From: Tunturiibacter empetritectus
GTDB lineage: Bacteria; Acidobacteriota; Terriglobia; Terriglobales; Acidobacteriaceae
NCBI RefSeq assembly: GCF_014201375.1
Contig: NZ_JACHDZ010000004.1
Coordinates: forward strand, 62,001 to 126,000
Direction: 5' to 3'
DNA length: 64,000 nt
Position numbers and translations under genes: made by a program. Positions 9,888 to 18,384 of the stretch are shown here, piece by piece; position 1 is the stretch's first letter; each line of letters starts with the position of its first letter. Under the pieces are notes generated by a model. It worked only from the letters and a program-made list of their open reading frames with translations, searched no databases and was not told the origin of the DNA.

Positions 9888-10475
9888 TTAGGCAAGACCC
9901 ACCTTCTCGACGGCAAGGCTGGAGGTAATAAGACCGCGTTCACTGGTGTTGGAGAGACTGACGGTCTCGTAGCTTTTGGAGCTGAGATCGTAGACCTGAC
10001 ACTCATCGAAGGGGCGTGAGTAGATATGTAGTGTGACGGCGCGGGAGCCGAACGCAGGGGGATTGACGACAAGATGGATGGGTTCGTCAGAGTCGACCTC
10101 GGCAGGATTGTTAGCGTCGATGATGTAGCGGTCGGTGGGTGCGAGCTCACAGAAATGCGTCGCGGCGTCCTGGTGGACGAGGCGGTAGTTCTGCACCTGT
10201 ACCTTGCCAAAGGCGATGCCCATCCAGCAACGCTGGTTCGTGTGATTGTGAATCCTGCTCTTCTGCCCGATGTCCCAGCAGATAGCGATGAGATCGAAGA
10301 GCGATGTATGAAGAATGAGATTTCGCGTGTAGCGCTCCGGGCTGAAGTAGAGATACGGATGCAGACTCTCGATGGAGACCGGATTCTCACGCATATACTC
10401 GAGCACGGCGTTGTCGGTAAATTGCTGTTCCGGAATTTCGCTTAGCCCGGTGGCGAAGGCGCTGATGTCAATCAT
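9888..10475 (-). CDS. Cysteine dioxygenase type I
   Basis: This non-haem iron cupin (195 aa) oxidises L-cysteine to cysteine sulfinate. The iron ligands are visible as H76 and H78 (SRIHNHTNQRCW) and H134 (EPIHLVV). R51 in RYTRNLI matches the carboxylate-binding arginine. Both residues of the thioether cofactor of mammalian enzymes are present, C83 and Y152 (LHIYSRPFD), whereas many bacterial homologues have glycine at the cysteine position. AGGAG precedes the ATG. The + strand over this gene is G-rich, opposite to the C-rich genes on both sides, which hints at a separate origin or a local inversion. The downstream 130 bases hold only a 22-codon ORF without a ribosome binding site. Confidence 0.9.
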   Translation of the reverse strand: MIDISAFATGLSEIPEQQFTDNAVLEYMRENPVSIESLHPYLYFSPERYTRNLILHTSLFDLIAICWDIGQKSRIHNHTNQRCWMGIAFGKVQVQNYRLVHQDAATHFCELAPTDRYIIDANNPAEVDSDEPIHLVVNPPAFGSRAVTLHIYSRPFDECQVYDLSSKSYETVSLSNTSERGLITSSLAVEKVGLA

Positions 10476-10591
10476 GGAAGTTCAACTCCTACAGTGTCAC
10501 TCCCGATTGTTGCTGGTCGCGACGAGGGGAGTCAAGGAACTCCAGAGAGACGGGCGCATTCGGACAGCAGGAGTCAGTCGCGGATTGAACC

Positions 10592-12781
10592 TTACCTGAT
10601 ATCGGCCTGCCGCTTCCGTACCTCAACCAAAGTCGAATAAAACGTAGCCCCGCCGCCGATATCGGTCAGCCTCTCCGATGTCAGCGCATTCACATTCGAG
10701 CCGTTTGCCGAAAGCTTGTTCCAATCCAGCCGCGCCGCGACCACGCCCGCCGCCACCTGCGCGTTCACCAGCGCGTGCAGGGTGATGCTCCCGCGCCCGT
10801 TGAAGACCTCCACCGCATCGCCCGTCGCGATCTCTCGCGCTGCCGCATCGGTCGCATGCATCTCAAGTAGGCCAGCCGTGCGCGCCTCCATCCGCTGGTG
10901 CAGCGGAATATTCGCAAACGTCGAGTTCATGTAGTTGTCCGCCTTCCGCGGCAAAAACTCCAGTGGATACGCGTCCTTCGCCGCATTCGCGCGGGACTCG
11001 GTCGGCGCGGCAAAGACGGGCACGGGCAACAACTCGCCGCGTCCGCTTGATGTTTTGAACCACTCTGCTGTGCTGAACGGCAGCACGTCACCGTTTGCAT
11101 CCACCGGCATCTGTAGCGGGACGTGCCCCTCCCGCTCCAACCGCTCGCGGGTAACTCCGACAAACCAGGGGTTCTCGCTCTTCAGCGCTTGATCGATCAA
11201 CTCGTCCTCGCGATCGTCAAAGCACGGCTCGTCAAATCCCATCCGCCGCGCCAGCTCCCCAAACATCGCGACGTTGCTCCGCGCCTCACCCAACGGCGCA
11301 ATCGCTCGGTTGCTCACCTGCGCGAACAGATGGCCATACGCTCCCTGCACATCCTTGACCTCGAGAAACGTCGGCGCAGGCAAGAGCACATCGGCATAGT
11401 CCGCCGTATCGGTAAAGAACTGCTCGTGCACCACCGTAAACAGATCGTCGCGCTTCATTCCGCGCAGTACATCATTCTGGTTCGGAGCCACCGCCGCCGG
11501 GTTCGAGTTATACACAAACAGCGCCTTCACGCCTGGACCATCTGCCGCATCGTTGCCCAGCCTAGTCAGCGCCTGGCCCAGCTGACTCATATTCACCACG
11601 CGCGCCGGTCTTCCCAACGGACTGGCCAGCATCAACTCCGGCATCTGCAGCGCCTTGTCGTTGAACGGAAATGAACCCGACGTGGAGAGCAGCAACCCGC
11701 CGCCCTTGTACTTCCACGCACCTGTCAACAGCGGCAGCATGCAGACCGCCCGCGCCGCCGTGCCGCCGTTCTCGCTCCGCTGAATTCCGTAGTTCAACCG
11801 AATCACAGCAGGCCCTGACGAGCCGTTACGCCCCGCCGCAGCATAGGCCCGGGCCAGCCGCACGATCGCGCCCGCATCAATTCCAGTGGCCTTCGCTACA
11901 TTCTCCGGCGAGTGCTCCGGCTTCAGCGCATGAGTTCGCAGCTCGTCAAACCCGTTCGTGCACGCAGCGACATACTCGCGATCCTCGAGCCCCATGCTCA
12001 GGATCACGTGCATCAGCCCCAACGCGAGCGCTGTATCGGTTCCCGGATTGATGGCCAGATGCTCATCGGCGAGCGCAGCCGTCCGCGTCCTGTACGGATC
12101 GATCACCACCAACCGCGCCCCCTTGCGACGCGCCTCTTCAATGAACGGCCACAGGTGCACATTGTTGCCGTGGATGTTGGCGCCCCAGGCAATCACCAAC
12201 CCTGCATGTGCGAAGTCCTGCGGTACCGTCCCCAGCTTCACACCGTAGACAGCCTTCAGCGCCGTCCCGCCCGCCTCGGCGCAGATCGTCCGCGCCAGCT
12301 GGGAGGCACCCAGCCGATGAAAGAACCTGCGGTCCATCGACCCATAGCCAAGCTGCCCAATCGTCCCGGCGTAGCTGTAGGGCAGCACACTCTCCGGCCC
12401 GAACTCCGCCGCGATCTTCGTCAGCTTCGCCGCAACCTCATCCAGCGCCTCCTCCCACGAGATGCGCTCAAACGCCTCCGCCTCGCGCCCCTTGATGGAT
12501 CCATAGCCCAGCGGCCCCTTCGCCGCGCCCTTTCGCCGACGCATCGGATACAACAATCGATCTGGCGAATAGACGCGATCAAGGTACTTCGCCACCTTGC
12601 CGCACAAAAATCCGCGCGTTACAGGATGCGAAGGATCGCCCTGCACCTTCACCGCCTTGCCGGTCAGCTCATCCACCGTCACCAGCACGCCGCACGAGTC
12701 CGGGCAGTCATGCGAACACACCGCATGAACAACCTTCCTTGCGCCCTGTTGCACGACCGTTTCGACGGGATTTACAGCCAT
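10592..12781 (-). CDS. Molybdopterin-dependent oxidoreductase, bis-MGD (DMSO reductase) family
   Basis: The protein is 729 aa. An N-terminal [4Fe-4S] site is formed by C22, C26, C30 and C60 (CSHDCPDSCG then GFLCGK). The large molybdopterin domain follows (SYAGTIGQLGYGSMDRR; IAWGANIHGNNVHLWPFIEE), with a C-terminal molydopterin-dinucleotide-binding domain (ATDAAAREIATGDAVEVFN). No twin-arginine signal is seen, so it is probably cytoplasmic. No iron-sulfur or membrane-anchor subunit gene is adjacent, unlike DMSO, nitrate or thiosulfate reductase operons. Stand-alone members of this class are common and mostly have unknown substrates. The family is certain; the reaction is not. Confidence 0.9.
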   Translation of the reverse strand: MAVNPVETVVQQGARKVVHAVCSHDCPDSCGVLVTVDELTGKAVKVQGDPSHPVTRGFLCGKVAKYLDRVYSPDRLLYPMRRRKGAAKGPLGYGSIKGREAEAFERISWEEALDEVAAKLTKIAAEFGPESVLPYSYAGTIGQLGYGSMDRRFFHRLGASQLARTICAEAGGTALKAVYGVKLGTVPQDFAHAGLVIAWGANIHGNNVHLWPFIEEARRKGARLVVIDPYRTRTAALADEHLAINPGTDTALALGLMHVILSMGLEDREYVAACTNGFDELRTHALKPEHSPENVAKATGIDAGAIVRLARAYAAAGRNGSSGPAVIRLNYGIQRSENGGTAARAVCMLPLLTGAWKYKGGGLLLSTSGSFPFNDKALQMPELMLASPLGRPARVVNMSQLGQALTRLGNDAADGPGVKALFVYNSNPAAVAPNQNDVLRGMKRDDLFTVVHEQFFTDTADYADVLLPAPTFLEVKDVQGAYGHLFAQVSNRAIAPLGEARSNVAMFGELARRMGFDEPCFDDREDELIDQALKSENPWFVGVTRERLEREGHVPLQMPVDANGDVLPFSTAEWFKTSSGRGELLPVPVFAAPTESRANAAKDAYPLEFLPRKADNYMNSTFANIPLHQRMEARTAGLLEMHATDAAAREIATGDAVEVFNGRGSITLHALVNAQVAAGVVAARLDWNKLSANGSNVNALTSERLTDIGGGATFYSTLVEVRKRQADIR

Positions 12782-12866
12782 TCCATTATTTTAGTCTCAA
12801 CAGCCTGCACCCGCGCCAATCGCCGTTGTATGCTGCTCCCAACACTCAGAGCAAGCTGACAAACCC

Positions 12867-13496
12867 ATGCCTCGCCATCACCTGTCCTCTCCAGCACGCC
12901 TTGAAGCCTTCTCCGACGGAGTCATCGCCGTCATCATCACCATCATGGTGCTTGAGCTCAAAGTTCCCGGCCAGAACGGAATCGCCGGGCTCTACTCTGT
13001 TCTCCCAATCCTCGCCATCTATGCCATCTCCTTTGCATTTACGGGGATATATTGGATAAATCATCACCACCTGGTCCACCGCACCGAGGAGGCCGATGAG
13101 CTCATCCTCTATTCCAATCTCTTCTTCCTCTTCTGCTTGTCTCTGCTGCCCTTCCTCACCTCTTATGTGCTTGAAAAAGAGATGGACTCCTTCTCGGTCG
13201 CCCTCTACATCTCTTCGATGGTCGTCACCGGCTTCAGCTTTCTGCTGTTGCGCCTCTCCATTGGCCGCCGCCTCCGCCTCACCGGCAAACTCGAGACCCA
13301 GGACACCTCCGTCCAGCGCAAGCATCTCTACTCTCTCTTCACTTATCTGGTGGCTATTCCGGTGGCCTTCTCCCATCCCCACGTGGCTCTCGGCCTGTGT
13401 GCCTTCGTCACCGTCATCTGGGTGACGCCCACCGCCGGCGTCAAACCACGCGAATCCGATGACACCGGCGACAACGCCCACTTCAACCGCGATTAG
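12867..13496 (+). CDS. TMEM175/DUF1211-family potassium channel-like membrane protein
   Basis: This 209-aa protein opens with RLEAFSDGVIAVIITIMVLE, the RxxxFSDG signature of TMEM175-type channels, within its first transmembrane helix. About five to six hydrophobic helices follow, matching one bacterial TMEM175 repeat (bacterial channels assemble as tetramers of a single six-helix unit). It diverges from the molybdopterin oxidoreductase gene and converges on the acyltransferase gene, with only four bases between the stop codons. Potassium conduction is known for the family and is inferred here. Confidence 0.85.
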   Translation: MPRHHLSSPARLEAFSDGVIAVIITIMVLELKVPGQNGIAGLYSVLPILAIYAISFAFTGIYWINHHHLVHRTEEADELILYSNLFFLFCLSLLPFLTSYVLEKEMDSFSVALYISSMVVTGFSFLLLRLSIGRRLRLTGKLETQDTSVQRKHLYSLFTYLVAIPVAFSHPHVALGLCAFVTVIWVTPTAGVKPRESDDTGDNAHFNRD

Positions 13497-13500
13497 CTCG

Positions 13501-14685
13501 CTATAAAGCTGGCTCACGAAGCATCTCCGCATCCACCGCCTCGGTCGCTCGCCGTTCGAAGCGATCCCGAAGCACCATGAACGGGCGCTCCACCAACCCG
13601 TACAACACGCCAGCCGCCACCAGGCACGTCACCGCATAAACGACCACCGTCTTCCACTCCGGAGAAGCCGTGAGCGTGGGCAGGTACCTTCGATCCAGAT
13701 TTGCGACCTCCTTATGCGTCAGATAAAGACTGAATGCAAGCGTAGCCAGCAAACGCGACCCCGGCACTGAAAACCTGCTCAGCCACCCATTGCGGCTGAC
13801 GCTCGAAACCACCAGCAAACCCAACCCAATCGCGAGAAGCGGATACCCGATCACCGTTCCCCACGCAGCAATCTTCGTTGCATCGCCCATCGCATCGTCT
13901 CGAAACATCCAGCAGACCGTCCCTGTAAGCGCGATCCCTGAAACCATCGCCGCATGACCTCTGCGCGCCAGCCAGGACCACCATTCCGGCCGGAAGATCC
14001 GCACCAGTGCCAGCGTCACCCCAACCACCAGTCCATCCAGCCGCGAGTACGTCGGATAGTACAGATAGCGGTAGTAAAAAATCCCAAAGTCGTCGGGTAC
14101 CTCCCGTCCACTCCATCCTGACGGCGCAATCAGAGGCAACAGCTTGTAGCCGCGAAAGCAGGTCCCAAACAGAATCACGCCACCGATGACAAAGACCGTC
14201 TTGCGCAAAGACGGCCTTCGCATCAACCAGATCACCAATAGCGGAAGCACCAGATAAAAATGCTCCTCCACACACAGCGACCACACATGCGAAAAGGCAT
14301 GCTGGCTAAAGTCGACGAAGAACAGATTGACCGTGAATGTCAAAAACTGCCACAGCGGGGGCAGCACCGGAGACTCCCGCCATGCAGGAAACACAAGGTA
14401 GATCCATAAAACAGCAAAATACGCGGGAAGAATCCGATAGGCTCTCCGGCGGTAAAAACTCCGAATCGAAGGGCGATCGCCAGACGCGTAGGGCTTTAGC
14501 AGCTGCGTCCCGATCAGATACCCGCTCAACACAAAGAACAGGTCGACCCCCATCCAGCCAAACTGCGCAACAACTGCCATGCTCTCCGGAAGAGATGATT
14601 TCAGGTGATACAACATCACCGCCACGATCGCGGCCGCCCGCAACGTGTCCAGCCCCGGCAATCGCGCTGCGTACGATCGTGTCAT
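13501..14685 (-). CDS. Acyltransferase-3 family membrane protein (OafA/YrhL type)
   Basis: This protein of 394 aa has about ten hydrophobic helices. The family signature is at the N-terminus: RLPGLDTLRAAAIVAVMLYH, with the conserved histidine, then GWMGVDLFFVLSGYLIG. Such enzymes transfer acyl (often acetyl) groups to sugars of surface polysaccharides or other envelope molecules. No SGNH domain is fused. The ATG at 14685 is preferred over the one at 14691 because AAAGG lies at a proper distance from it. No polysaccharide cluster surrounds it, so the acceptor is unknown. Confidence 0.88.
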   Translation of the reverse strand: MTRSYAARLPGLDTLRAAAIVAVMLYHLKSSLPESMAVVAQFGWMGVDLFFVLSGYLIGTQLLKPYASGDRPSIRSFYRRRAYRILPAYFAVLWIYLVFPAWRESPVLPPLWQFLTFTVNLFFVDFSQHAFSHVWSLCVEEHFYLVLPLLVIWLMRRPSLRKTVFVIGGVILFGTCFRGYKLLPLIAPSGWSGREVPDDFGIFYYRYLYYPTYSRLDGLVVGVTLALVRIFRPEWWSWLARRGHAAMVSGIALTGTVCWMFRDDAMGDATKIAAWGTVIGYPLLAIGLGLLVVSSVSRNGWLSRFSVPGSRLLATLAFSLYLTHKEVANLDRRYLPTLTASPEWKTVVVYAVTCLVAAGVLYGLVERPFMVLRDRFERRATEAVDAEMLREPAL

Positions 14686-14900
14686 CAACATCCTTTGTCA
14701 AAACAATAACCGGCAATTCCCTTACTCTCCGAAGACAGGTCGAAGACTATCCAAAGGGTGCACAGACAGTTACCGTAAACAATCCGGCCGCCGAATCCTT
14801 CACCCACATCGGCTACTATCAATTCAACCTGACACCGCATTTTATGAAGCAACCACACGAAGCAACGTCAGACCAAACAGCTTTTCCTTCGAGGTTCCTC

Positions 14901-15368
14901 ATGCCACTGCGTTCCTCTCTCCGCCTTGCTTCCGTCTTCCTCTTCCTTCTCGCGCCGATTACTCTACCTGCACAGACCGAGCCGCTCCACACAGCCTCCC
15001 GCCAGGAACTCGACGTCATCAAGGTCCTCCTTGCCCAGGAGGCTGCCTGGAACCGCGGCGATCTCACCGCCTTCGCCAGCGGCTACAAAGACTCCCCTGA
15101 CACCCTCTTCATCACTCACCAGATCTCCCGCGGCTACGCTGGCCTGCTCGATCAGTACAAGCGCGACTACCCCAGCCACGCCGCCATGGGCACCCTCACC
15201 TTCTCCGATCTAGAGGTCCACACGCTCGATGAAAACTTCGCCGTCTGCATCGGCAGGTATCATCTTGACCGCGGCAAAAAAGATGGCGGCAACGCCGGAG
15301 GCATCTTCTCCCTCATCTTCGAAAAGACGCCGGACGGCTGGAAGATCATCGTCGACCACACCACTTAG
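14901..15368 (+). CDS. Secreted NTF2-like/SnoaL-fold (DUF4440-like) protein
   Basis: The protein is 155 aa from the ATG at 14901, supported by GAGG six bases upstream. The signal peptide (SLRLASVFLFLLAPITLPAQ) is followed by a cone-fold domain. It starts VIKVLLAQEAAWNRGDLTAF and ends with FEKTPDGWKIIVDHTT, the standard ends of DUF4440/SnoaL-like domains. These domains bind small ligands or act as minor enzymes; the role here is unknown. It converges on the PilZ gene with 12 bases between stops. Confidence 0.8.
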   Translation: MPLRSSLRLASVFLFLLAPITLPAQTEPLHTASRQELDVIKVLLAQEAAWNRGDLTAFASGYKDSPDTLFITHQISRGYAGLLDQYKRDYPSHAAMGTLTFSDLEVHTLDENFAVCIGRYHLDRGKKDGGNAGGIFSLIFEKTPDGWKIIVDHTT

Positions 15369-15380
15369 CCGCGCGGAGCG

Positions 15381-15815
15381 CTATGCTCGCTCGCCACTAA
15401 GCTCCGCGATCAGCCCTTCCAGCTCAGCCCGCACCTTGGCGCTCATCATCTCAAACAAGAAACCCGCCCCGCGCGTCCTTACCATCCTGCTGGTTCCCTC
15501 GCACCGCAGCACACGGTCATGCGCTCGAAAGATTATCTCCACCGGCGTGCCCGGAGTTAGTCGCAGCCGGGCTTCTGTTTCGATGTAGCACCCCCCCTGA
15601 CTCACATCGAGCACACGCCCGCGAAACAGCATCGTCCCATCCTTCACCATCACCTCGGCCCACGCATCCACGGCGTAGCGCGTATGCTCCCGCCGTTCGA
15701 CGATTCCCTCCACCGCAACACTCCGCCGTTCCTTCTGATCCTTTTGTTCTTGCTGCTCTTCCTGCTCCGCATGGCCATCGAACTGGCTCTCGACTTGACC
15801 CTCGAACTTGTCCAC
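15381..15815 (-). CDS. PilZ-domain protein (c-di-GMP effector-like)
   Basis: This 144-aa protein has a Gln/Glu-rich N-terminus of about 35 residues followed by a PilZ domain. The RxxxR part is seen as RREHTRY and the (D/N)xSxxG part as DVSQGG, both needed for c-di-GMP binding in known PilZ proteins. GGGAGG precedes a GTG start. It may couple c-di-GMP to envelope or motility functions, but no partner domain is present and neighbours give no hint. The 246 bases upstream, to the zinc-ribbon gene, show nothing recognisable. Confidence 0.82.
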   Translation of the reverse strand: MDKFEGQVESQFDGHAEQEEQQEQKDQKERRSVAVEGIVERREHTRYAVDAWAEVMVKDGTMLFRGRVLDVSQGGCYIETEARLRLTPGTPVEIIFRAHDRVLRCEGTSRMVRTRGAGFLFEMMSAKVRAELEGLIAELSGERA

Positions 15816-16061
15816 GCCCGCCTCCCAGAGATCTTACCCATTCCGCGAAGCGAGAACGGCTGATCCAATCATCGGCGCAGATCCCGAAAGCATTAAAGCT
15901 TTGAAACTCACGCCCAATCGCTCCTCTGCAGCACTCTCAATTTATTAGTTTCCGGTATCCAAACCGCTCCTCAAAATTGCGGGCCGGCAATCCAACCCCA
16001 GCCGTCCGACATACCTCTTATTAGCGTGTGGCTGTGCAAGCCGAGCCTAACGGAGACACCG

Positions 16062-16292
16062 ATGCAATGCACAAAATGCCACTACGGCAAGCTCTCGCGC
16101 ACAAAACGCGTCGGACTTCTCGAGGGCAGTGTCCTCCCCTTCTTCGGCTACTTTCCGTGGACCTGCTCCACCTGCAAGCAGCGAGTCCTGCTCAAAGACC
16201 GCGGAGAACGAAGGCGACTCGTCCGCGATGACGACTCAGGTCCAACCCGATCAGCCTGCCCACAAGAAAACGACCTCCACCAGCTACGGTGA
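16062..16292 (+). CDS. Small zinc-ribbon protein
   Basis: The protein is 76 aa from the ATG at 16062, chosen because GGAG lies six bases upstream; an upstream in-frame start at 16026 lacks one. Two CxxC pairs (CTKC near residue 3 and CSTC near residue 32) form a probable zinc ribbon, with the aromatic stretch FFGYFPW between them. The C-terminus is charged and unremarkable. It converges on frr. Similar short ribbons are common in Terriglobia but have no known role. Confidence 0.65.
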   Translation: MQCTKCHYGKLSRTKRVGLLEGSVLPFFGYFPWTCSTCKQRVLLKDRGERRRLVRDDDSGPTRSACPQENDLHQLR

Positions 16293-16321
16293 AGGCCGCT
16301 CGATCTCAAGTCTGAAGACGC

Positions 16322-16906
16322 TCAGACCGTCATGATCTCTTTTTCCTTCGCCTTGAATAGCTCTTCCACCCGTTTGATCTCCACGTCGGTCAGCTGCTGA
16401 ACCTCTTCGTTCGCCCGCTTCTCATCATCGGCCGAGATCAACTTGTCCTTCGCAGCCTTCTTGATCTGGTCGTTTCCATCGCGACGAATATTCCTGATCG
16501 CAGTCTTGTGGTCCTCGAGCGTCTTGTTCAGTTGTTTCACCACATCCTTGCGCCGCTCCTCGGTCATCGGGGGTACCGGCACGCGAATCACCTTGCCATC
16601 GGTCATCGGATTCAGCCCAGTACCCGAGGTGCGAATCGCCTTCTCGATCGCCGATACCATCCCCGCGTCGTAAGGTTGCACCAGGATCAGCGTCGGCTCG
16701 GGCGTAGAGATCTGCCCCATCTGGGCCACCGGGGTATCCGTGCCGTAGTAATCCACTTTGATCTGGTCGAGCATGTGCACATTTGCCCGCCCTGTCCGCG
16801 CCGACAGCAGATGTCCACGGAAGTCTTCGACCGTGCTCTCCATCTTCGCCTTCAGCTGCTGATGCGTGCCTTTTAGCGCTTCGATCCCTGCCATTGCCGA
16901 TGCCAT
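16322..16906 (-). CDS. frr: Ribosome recycling factor
   Basis: The protein of 194 aa (about 185 is usual) splits post-termination ribosomes together with EF-G. Diagnostic sequence includes LLSARTGRANVHMLDQIKVDYYG, TPEPTLILVQPYD, and RVPVPPMTEERRKDVVK; the C-terminal helix ends VEELFKAKEKEI. The ATG at 16906 has a strong GGAGGAGA site upstream. A longer in-frame extension runs into repeat R2 and is not coding. The gene is not beside pyrH here, which would be the usual neighbour. Confidence 0.96.
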   Translation of the reverse strand: MASAMAGIEALKGTHQQLKAKMESTVEDFRGHLLSARTGRANVHMLDQIKVDYYGTDTPVAQMGQISTPEPTLILVQPYDAGMVSAIEKAIRTSGTGLNPMTDGKVIRVPVPPMTEERRKDVVKQLNKTLEDHKTAIRNIRRDGNDQIKKAAKDKLISADDEKRANEEVQQLTDVEIKRVEELFKAKEKEIMTV

Positions 16907-16991
16907 ACGTTCTCCTCCACTGCCATCCGATATTTTACAGAGACGCGCTCCACCGTGCGAGGCTAGCCGCGAAAACCTGCCCTGGCCCCGT

Positions 16992-17184
16992 GTCCTGCCG
17001 GACGGGCCTCCTGCGCGGAGGGCGGTCACTTCGTGACGCGTATACCAGTCTTGGCTGGATTGGCTGCATAGGGCCTCCCGCTGGTCGGCACAATCTTCCC
17101 TCCGACCAACGGGAGGACCAGCCGAAGGGGTACACAAGTCACGAAGTGACCGCTACCCGCGCAGGGCGCCCGTCCGGCAAGGAC
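16992..17184. repeat. Dispersed palindromic intergenic repeat, copy R2 (full length, B-type)
   Basis: The left end is GTCCTGCCGGACGGGC; the right end is CGTCCGGCAAGGAC with one extra A. The B-type left arm (GGTCACTTCGTGACGCGTATACC) is the inverse of the right arm (GTACACAAGTCACGAAGTGACC), so the element can fold into a long hairpin. It lies upstream of frr, downstream of folP, and marks the point where + strand GC skew changes sign. Confidence 0.9.
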
Positions 17185-17188
17185 AGCT

Positions 17189-18109
17189 TTAAAGAGCAGC
17201 GAGGATCTGATCGGCGATGGCGGCAGCTTCGACGGCAGGGCGGACATCATGGGTACGAAGGATATGCGCTCCAGCGAGGATGGCCGCTACGTTCGCGGCA
17301 GTGGAGGCGTGGAGGCGGTCGTCCATCGAAGGGGTTGCGCCTTCGAGAAGAACCGACAGGCTGGGGCTTTGGGCTAGAGTGTGGGCCAAGAAGCCCTTGC
17401 GCGAGATGCCGGCCAGGATCGGTAGAGCGAACCGGCTGAGTTGGTCGAAGTGCGCCAGCAGTGGGTAGTTTTCGTCGAGACGCTTGCCAAAGCCGAAGCC
17501 TGGATCGAGGACGATTTTGTTGCGTTGGACACCGGCTGCGGTTGCGGACTCGAGGCGCTCGCCTAGTTCGGTGAGGATCAGAGGCATGACTGCTTCGGGC
17601 GCCAGTGCGGGAAGGCTCGGCCACTCCTGGGGGTGGCCCCGGGTGTGCATGAGTATGGCTCCGCAGCCAGACTGGGCGCAGGTTTTGGACATGTCGGGGT
17701 CCCAGAGGTGACCGCTGACGTCGTTGATGATCTCGGCTCCTGCTTCGAGGGCGCGGCGAGCGGTAGTGGCGTGGAAAGTGTCGACAGAGAGGATGGTGCC
17801 GGGTTTTTCTTTGCGGATGGATTCGAGGACGGGGAGGATGCGGGATTGTTCTTCGCCTGGGGAGAGCGGGGTGGCGTTGGGACGGGTGGATTCTCCGCCG
17901 ATATCGAGGATCTCGGCGCCTTCTTCGAGCATCTTCAGTGCCTGGGCGAGGGCTCGCTCGGGGGCGTGTTGGGGAGAGTAGAAGTAGCCGCCGTCGGAGA
18001 AAGAGTCGGGCGTGACGTTGAGGATGCCCATGATGACGGTTCGCGCGCCGAGTGGGAGGATGCGAGTGCGGAGGTGCCAGTCGTGATGGGTGCGACGGGT
18101 GAAGGGCAT
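17189..18109 (-). CDS. folP: Dihydropteroate synthase
   Basis: The enzyme condenses p-aminobenzoate with hydroxymethyl-dihydropterin diphosphate in folate synthesis. The 306-aa TIM barrel shows the signature MGILNVTPDSFSDGG near residue 28, then DIGGESTRPNA, SVDTFHA, IINDVSG, and DPGFGFGKRLDENYPLL, with SRKGFL near the C-terminal half. A slightly long charged N-terminus precedes the core. Repeat copies R2 and R3 flank it on both sides, and no other folate gene is adjacent. The + strand is G-rich over it although the gene is on the minus strand. Confidence 0.96.
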   Translation of the reverse strand: MPFTRRTHHDWHLRTRILPLGARTVIMGILNVTPDSFSDGGYFYSPQHAPERALAQALKMLEEGAEILDIGGESTRPNATPLSPGEEQSRILPVLESIRKEKPGTILSVDTFHATTARRALEAGAEIINDVSGHLWDPDMSKTCAQSGCGAILMHTRGHPQEWPSLPALAPEAVMPLILTELGERLESATAAGVQRNKIVLDPGFGFGKRLDENYPLLAHFDQLSRFALPILAGISRKGFLAHTLAQSPSLSVLLEGATPSMDDRLHASTAANVAAILAGAHILRTHDVRPAVEAAAIADQILAAL

Positions 18110-18128
18110 GGTTGGATTTTAGCTGTCT

Positions 18129-18348
18129 GTCCTGCCGGACGGGCCCACTGCGCTTTGTCACCCCACAAACGAAGACCTGTTTGTGGGGACCCCGATTCGG
18201 CGGGCGTTTCGCACGCCTCTTTAGAGCTTCGGGTGATCCTTCCGTTGGTCGGAACCACTTCCCTCGCGACCAACGGGAGCGCCAACCGAAGGGGTATACA
18301 AGTCACGAAGTGACCGCACCACGCGGAGTGGGCCCGTCCGGCAGGACA
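18129..18348. repeat. Dispersed palindromic intergenic repeat, copy R3 (with nested hairpin)
   Basis: Full-length A-type copy with intact 16-bp ends. An internal extra stem CCCCACAAAC...GTTTGTGGGG (18161-18188) lengthens it by about 40 bases. It fills the gap between folP and dacB and ends about 35 bases before dacB. Confidence 0.9.
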
Positions 18349-18384
18349 TGGGGTCTCTTGGAAAGAGGATGCTAGACTGCGCGG

